This document shows positions 5,049-7,784 of a stretch of DNA of 7,784 nt, piece by piece. Location: the NCBI GenBank assembly GCA_024699005.1, contig JAILQN010000149.1, forward strand, positions 1 to 7,784, in the 5' to 3' direction. Every line of letters begins with the position of its first letter. Position 1 is the stretch's first letter. The translations under genes were made by a program, and so were the position numbers. The notes under the pieces are model-generated. The model was not told the origin of the DNA and ran no database searches. It saw only the letters and a list, made by a program, of their open reading frames with translations. This DNA is from Clostridia bacterium. GTDB lineage: Bacteria; Bacillota_A; Clostridia; Oscillospirales; Acutalibacteraceae.

Positions 5049-6284
5049 ATGAATTCCATCCTTCTTTCCATTCTGAATTCAGCCATTGCCGCCGCAGACC
5101 CGTATGACGGCGTATACCGCGCGGTCGGCGAACGGTATAAAGACTGCGGCAGACGCATAAGCATCCTCGCGATAGGAAAAGCGGCGTGCCCGATGGCGAA
5201 GGGCGCGTACGACGCCCTCGGCGGGAACGTCCGGGCGGCTTTTGCGCTCACGAAGTACGGACATACCCCGGCGGATTACCCGGAAGGCATAACCGTATCC
5301 GAGGCGGGGCACCCCGTGCCGGACGAAAACGGCATAGCCGCGACGAAAAAGATACTTGAATATACCGACTCTCTCACGCAGGATGACGAGCTCATCTTCC
5401 TTATCTCCGGCGGAGGGTCGGCGCTTTTCGAATACCCGCTGGTGCCGCTCCCCGAGCTTCGCGATATAACGAATCAATTGCTCGCCTGTTCCGCAGAGAT
5501 ATCGGAGATCAATTCGGTCCGCAAGCGGCTCTCTGCCGTCAAGGGCGGAAAATTCGCCGCGCGGACCCGCTGCCCGTTATATCAGATAATACTGTCGGAC
5601 GTTGTCGGCGACAGGCTCGACTCCATAGCATCCGGTCCCTGCGCGCTCGACAGGACGTCCCCGCGCGATATAAGAGATATACTTAACAAATACGACCTCA
5701 GGCTTTCGGACGAAGCGAAAGAACTGCTGCTGGCTCCTCCCCCGCGGATAAACGAACCGGAGCATACCTTCGTGGGCAACGTGCATATTCTCTGCGAAGC
5801 CGCCGCGCGCGCCGCGGAATCCCGTGGGATCGACGCGACGGTCGTCACCGAGACCCTCTGCGGAGAGGCCCGCGAGGTCGGGAAGCATATCGCAGACGGA
5901 GCGCTGTTATGGCGGCAGGCTCACCCGGACCGGCAGCGCCTGTTCATATACGGCGGCGAGACGACAGTCACCCTCAGAGGGCGCGGCAAAGGCGGCAGAT
6001 CGCAGGAGCTCGCGCTCGCCTGCGCCGACGTTATCGCCGGCACCGGAGAGATATACGTTCTGGCGGCTGGTTCTGACGGTACAGACGGTCCCACGGACGC
6101 CGCGGGCGGCATCGTATCGGGAGAAACCAAGGCTCTTATCGAAGCCGGCGGAAAACCGCTTGCCGGATATATGGACGACAACGACGCCTATAACGCGCTC
6201 AAAACCGCGGACGCTCTGGTCTTCACCGGGCCCACGGGCACAAACGTGAACGATATAGTACTTGTTCTGATCAACCGAAAATAA
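5049..6284 (+). CDS. Glycerate 2-kinase, MOFRL/DUF4147 type (GckA/TtuD-like)
   Basis: A 411-residue cytoplasmic kinase that phosphorylates D-glycerate, usually to 2-phosphoglycerate, feeding glycolysis. The N-terminal DUF4147 domain (about 5-235) shows AIGKAACPMAKGA (41-53), a glycine-rich ISGGGSAL (119-126), INSVRKRLSAVKGGKFA (154-170) and LSDVVGDRLDSIASGP (182-197). The C-terminal MOFRL domain (about 297-404) shows YGGETTVTLRGRGKGGRSQE (301-320), GSDGTDGPTDAAGG (341-354) and GPTGTNVNDI (394-403). Length and all motifs are normal, so it appears intact. Start at ATG 5049 fits the family N-terminus; TTG 5040 in frame is possible. Neither has a Shine-Dalgarno, because heptamer element C sits directly in front. 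The epimerase gene follows 20 nt after the stop, suggesting an operon. Confidence 0.93.
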   Translation: MNSILLSILNSAIAAADPYDGVYRAVGERYKDCGRRISILAIGKAACPMAKGAYDALGGNVRAAFALTKYGHTPADYPEGITVSEAGHPVPDENGIAATKKILEYTDSLTQDDELIFLISGGGSALFEYPLVPLPELRDITNQLLACSAEISEINSVRKRLSAVKGGKFAARTRCPLYQIILSDVVGDRLDSIASGPCALDRTSPRDIRDILNKYDLRLSDEAKELLLAPPPRINEPEHTFVGNVHILCEAAARAAESRGIDATVVTETLCGEAREVGKHIADGALLWRQAHPDRQRLFIYGGETTVTLRGRGKGGRSQELALACADVIAGTGEIYVLAAGSDGTDGPTDAAGGIVSGETKALIEAGGKPLAGYMDDNDAYNALKTADALVFTGPTGTNVNDIVLVLINRK

Positions 6285-6304
6285 CTATGGAAGGCGATAC
6301 AACG

Positions 6305-7423
6305 ATGAAAGAAACAAAAAAAACCGTCATCACCGGCGCGACCGGTCATCTGGGCTACGCTCTCGTTCAGGAGCTGCTTTCGCGGGATATCCACCCGCGC
6401 CTGCTCATAAGGAAACCGAGCGACCTCTATAAGGATCAGGATATAGAGTTCGCCTACGGCGACGTTACGGACTTTGAATCCCTGCTGAAGGCTTTTGAGG
6501 GCGCGGACGTGGTCTATCACCTTGCCGGCATCATCGACATCGAAGGCGGCATGGACGACAAGGTCGCCGAGATAAACGTAAACGGCACGAAAAACGTGGT
6601 CAAGGCGTGTCAGATGTGCCACGTAAGGCGTCTCATTTTCATGGGCTCGGTCGACACCTACCCCGCTCTGCCCGGAAGTCTGGAGATGGAGGAGATCTGG
6701 TACTACGATCCCCACATCCTGGAGGGCACCTACGCGAAGACGAAAGCTCTCGCTACGCAGTACGTGCTCAACAACACCGGGATAGACGGTCTGGAAACGA
6801 TAGTCCTGCAGCCTTCCGCGTGCCTCGGCCCCTACGATTTCAAGATCTCGTCCATCGGCGTTCTGGTGCGCATGTATATGGGCAAACGAATGCCTATCAC
6901 CATGAACTTCGGCGGTTATAATTTCGTGGACGTCCGCGACGTGGCCATCGCCTGCGCGAACGCCGCGGAGAAGGGCAGATCCGGCGAGTGCTATATCCTG
7001 AGCGGAGAAAAGCACACGGTCGACGAATTTATGAAGCTTATGGCAAAGGCCGCCCACCGCCGCCCGCTGAAACTGAAAGTCACAAAGGCGTTCTGCAGCT
7101 GGATCGCGCCGCTGACGGAATTCTATTACGAGGCCGCCGGCAAGCCCGCCCTTCTCACGCCCTACTCCGTGCGCAAGATCTGCGAGAACTGCAATTTCAG
7201 CCACGCCAAAGCGACGAAGGAACTGGACTTCAACCCACGTCCGCTCATCGACACAATAAAGGATATGATGGACTGGATAGATGAGCACGAGGGCCCGCAG
7301 GGGCTCCTGGGCGTCAAGGAGAAAATGCTCCACCGTGCCCTGAAGCTGCGCTATCAGAGCATCGAACCGTTCGACAGAAGCCTGCTTGCAGACCCGGGCG
7401 AACCGGAAGCGGAAGGCGCATAA
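6305..7423 (+). CDS. NAD-dependent epimerase/dehydratase (extended SDR, dihydroflavonol reductase/3-beta-HSD-like)
   Basis: A 372-residue Rossmann-fold oxidoreductase. The dinucleotide motif TGATGHLG (10-17) opens the protein, followed by an acidic GDVTD (52-56), YHLAG (71-75), the NVNGTKNVVKAC helix (91-102), a catalytic Ser115 in GSVDTY and the Tyr143-x-x-x-Lys147 pair in YAKTKALA. The specificity half (about 170-330) is of the class acting on sugar nucleotides, flavonoid-like or steroid-like alcohols; the actual substrate is unknown. I prefer ATG 6305 because GGAAGG (6289-6294) sits 10 nt upstream and residues 4-10 lead straight into the first strand; ATG 6287, 2 nt after the kinase stop, would add six residues and has no site of its own. 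The tail (340-372) is charged and extends past the fold. It probably shares a transcript with the glycerate kinase and ends at the terminator at 7459. Confidence 0.9.
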   Translation: MKETKKTVITGATGHLGYALVQELLSRDIHPRLLIRKPSDLYKDQDIEFAYGDVTDFESLLKAFEGADVVYHLAGIIDIEGGMDDKVAEINVNGTKNVVKACQMCHVRRLIFMGSVDTYPALPGSLEMEEIWYYDPHILEGTYAKTKALATQYVLNNTGIDGLETIVLQPSACLGPYDFKISSIGVLVRMYMGKRMPITMNFGGYNFVDVRDVAIACANAAEKGRSGECYILSGEKHTVDEFMKLMAKAAHRRPLKLKVTKAFCSWIAPLTEFYYEAAGKPALLTPYSVRKICENCNFSHAKATKELDFNPRPLIDTIKDMMDWIDEHEGPQGLLGVKEKMLHRALKLRYQSIEPFDRSLLADPGEPEAEGA

Positions 7424-7458
7424 AACATCCTCTGCGAAATCACAGATTATACAAAACA

Positions 7459-7496
7459 AAGAGATCGTTCCAAAACAGGGGCGATCTCTTGACTTT
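7459..7496 (+). terminator. Strong hairpin terminator after the epimerase gene
   Basis: Arms AAGAGATCGTTCC (7459-7471) and GGGGCGATCTCTT (7478-7490) form a 13-bp stem with two G-T pairs and an AAAACA loop. It lies 35 nt past the epimerase stop. The T-run after it is poor (CTCTTGACTTT), but an A-rich stretch (AAACAAAG) precedes the stem, so it may also serve transcripts on the minus strand. Confidence 0.7.
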
Positions 7497-7550
7497 GGAT
7501 TATCTGCTTCCTGACTTTAGATTTTCCGCATGTTATACTTTGGAATATCC
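7492..7550 (+). repeat. Three 14-nt direct repeats spaced 22 and 23 nt across a promoter
   Basis: ACTTTGGATTATCT (7492-7505), ACTTTAGATTTTCC (7514-7527) and ACTTTGGAATATCC (7537-7550) follow the consensus ACTTTRGAWTWTCY. Start-to-start steps are 22 and 23 nt, about two helical turns, so all copies face roughly the same side of the DNA. They cover the upstream edge, spacer and start region of the promoter at 7511-7539, as expected for operator sites of a repressor or activator. Confidence 0.6.
7511..7539 (+). promoter_or_regulatory. Plus-strand sigma-70-type promoter with extended -10
   Basis: CTGACT (7511-7516), a 17-nt spacer and TATACT (7534-7539), preceded by TGT, make an extended -10 promoter. 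The expected start is near 7546, just before AAAAAGGAG (7552-7560). No intact plus-strand gene follows; the transcript would run into the 3' end of the opposing gene. Confidence 0.65.
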
Positions 7551-7560
7551 TAAAAAGGAG

Positions 7561-7659
7561 TTGATCGATATAATAAAAAGAGATACTCTCGACGTACTTT
7601 TAAGATCAGCCGGACAACTCCGGAACCGGAATCGTAACACCTGCCGTTCAGGCCTGTAA
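7561..7659 (+). pseudogene. Apparent decayed gene start behind a promoter and ribosome site
   Basis: A full AAAAAGGAG site (7552-7560) is followed, 9 nt later, by ATA ATA AAA AGA GAT where a start codon is expected (7570). Changing the first ATA to ATG would give an M-I-K-R-D beginning, which resembles the N-terminus of many AAA/DUF4143-type ATP-binding proteins (from memory, weak). In this frame the sequence stays open from the TTG at 7561 to TAA 7657-7659, only 32 codons, and the rest shows no family resemblance. A TTG start at 7561 would abut the ribosome site directly and is unlikely. It may be a relic of a gene whose body was lost, or a leader RNA. Confidence 0.3.
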
Positions 7660-7784
7660 GTTCTGCAGAGAATCAAGATCCAGCGTGAGCTTCGCGCTGC
7701 CGCCGTCGACTCCGAGGACGTCAAAGCTGCCCCAGATATCGTCTCTTTTATAGCTCACGTTATGGGCGCCGCTGATATCTATCC
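7648..7784 (-). CDS. 3' end of an unrecognised minus-strand gene (partial)
   Basis: A minus-strand frame enters from the right edge and stops at TGA (complement of 7648-7650), giving the last 44 residues. The tail has alternating hydrophobic and glycine/aspartate-rich segments (YKRDDIWGSFDVLGVDGG, AKLTLDLDSLQNL), which suggests beta structure and perhaps a surface or secreted protein; this is only an impression. Codon use fits the other long genes. The only hairpin downstream is a 5-bp CCGGA/TCCGG stem (7610-7623) without a good T-run, so its terminator is uncertain. Confidence 0.6.
   Translation of the reverse strand, partial: IDISGAHNVSYKRDDIWGSFDVLGVDGGSAKLTLDLDSLQNLQA

Noticed and set aside
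5824..6249. A 141-codon plus-strand frame inside the glycerate kinase gene
   Set aside because: Ser/Arg/Pro-rich shadow translation without a ribosome site; the kinase motifs lie in the other frame.
6188..7459. A 423-codon open frame on the minus strand opposite the epimerase gene
   Set aside because: Its translation is low-complexity in character (many His, Val, Arg, Asp) and matches no family, while the plus-strand frame has a full Rossmann motif set and ribosome site. It is an antisense shadow of a GC-rich gene.
7610..7623. A terminator hairpin for the right-edge minus-strand gene
   Set aside because: The stem is only 5 bp and is not followed by a T-run; another 4-bp stem near 7582 with a T-run is also too weak to call.

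Overview
The window looks like chromosomal DNA from an uncultured-type anaerobic Firmicute (Clostridia, probably Oscillospirales or Ruminococcaceae-like). The reasons are a dockerin type I domain of the ADDAR kind, a STAS anti-sigma-factor antagonist, a Gx-family membrane protein, fairly GC-rich genes with AT-rich spacers, and strong AGGAG-type ribosome sites on some genes. This assignment is inferred from family distribution, not from a marker gene.

Layout from left to right. The 3' end of an unrecognised gene (1-200, +) is followed by a small inverted heptamer-repeat element (A, 204-343). A STAS-domain gene reads leftward (369-669, -) with a good terminator and an extended -10 promoter. Divergent from it, a secreted dockerin protein (712-1611), an Sfp-type phosphopantetheinyl transferase (1615-2250) and a Gx-family transporter-like protein (2321-2845) run rightward. 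A 27-nt perfect palindrome separates the last two. Next is a four-helix-bundle (S23 / rRNA intervening-sequence type) gene, framed by inverted arrays of a TGTTGCG heptamer (element B, about 2880-3381) and cut short by an in-frame TAG. A metallophosphoesterase (3520-4929) ends inside a third heptamer array (element C, 4918-5044). Then come a MOFRL-type glycerate 2-kinase (5049-6284) and an NAD-dependent epimerase/dehydratase (6305-7423) that probably form an operon closed by a strong terminator at 7459-7490. The right end holds a promoter overlain by three imperfect direct repeats spaced 22-23 nt, what looks like a decayed gene start, and the 3' end of an unrecognised minus-strand gene.

The protein genes are mostly ordinary housekeeping or accessory functions with no obvious shared pathway. 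The noteworthy structure is between them. Three intergenic regions within 5 kb each carry 7-nt-period repeat arrays on opposite strands, with a different heptamer each time. One frames a four-helix-bundle gene; the other two enclose only 64-71 nt of apparently non-coding DNA. This resembles one coding (autonomous-like) copy and two non-coding (MITE-like) copies of an uncharacterised mobile or repeat system. That reading is an inference; the arrays themselves are visible in the sequence.
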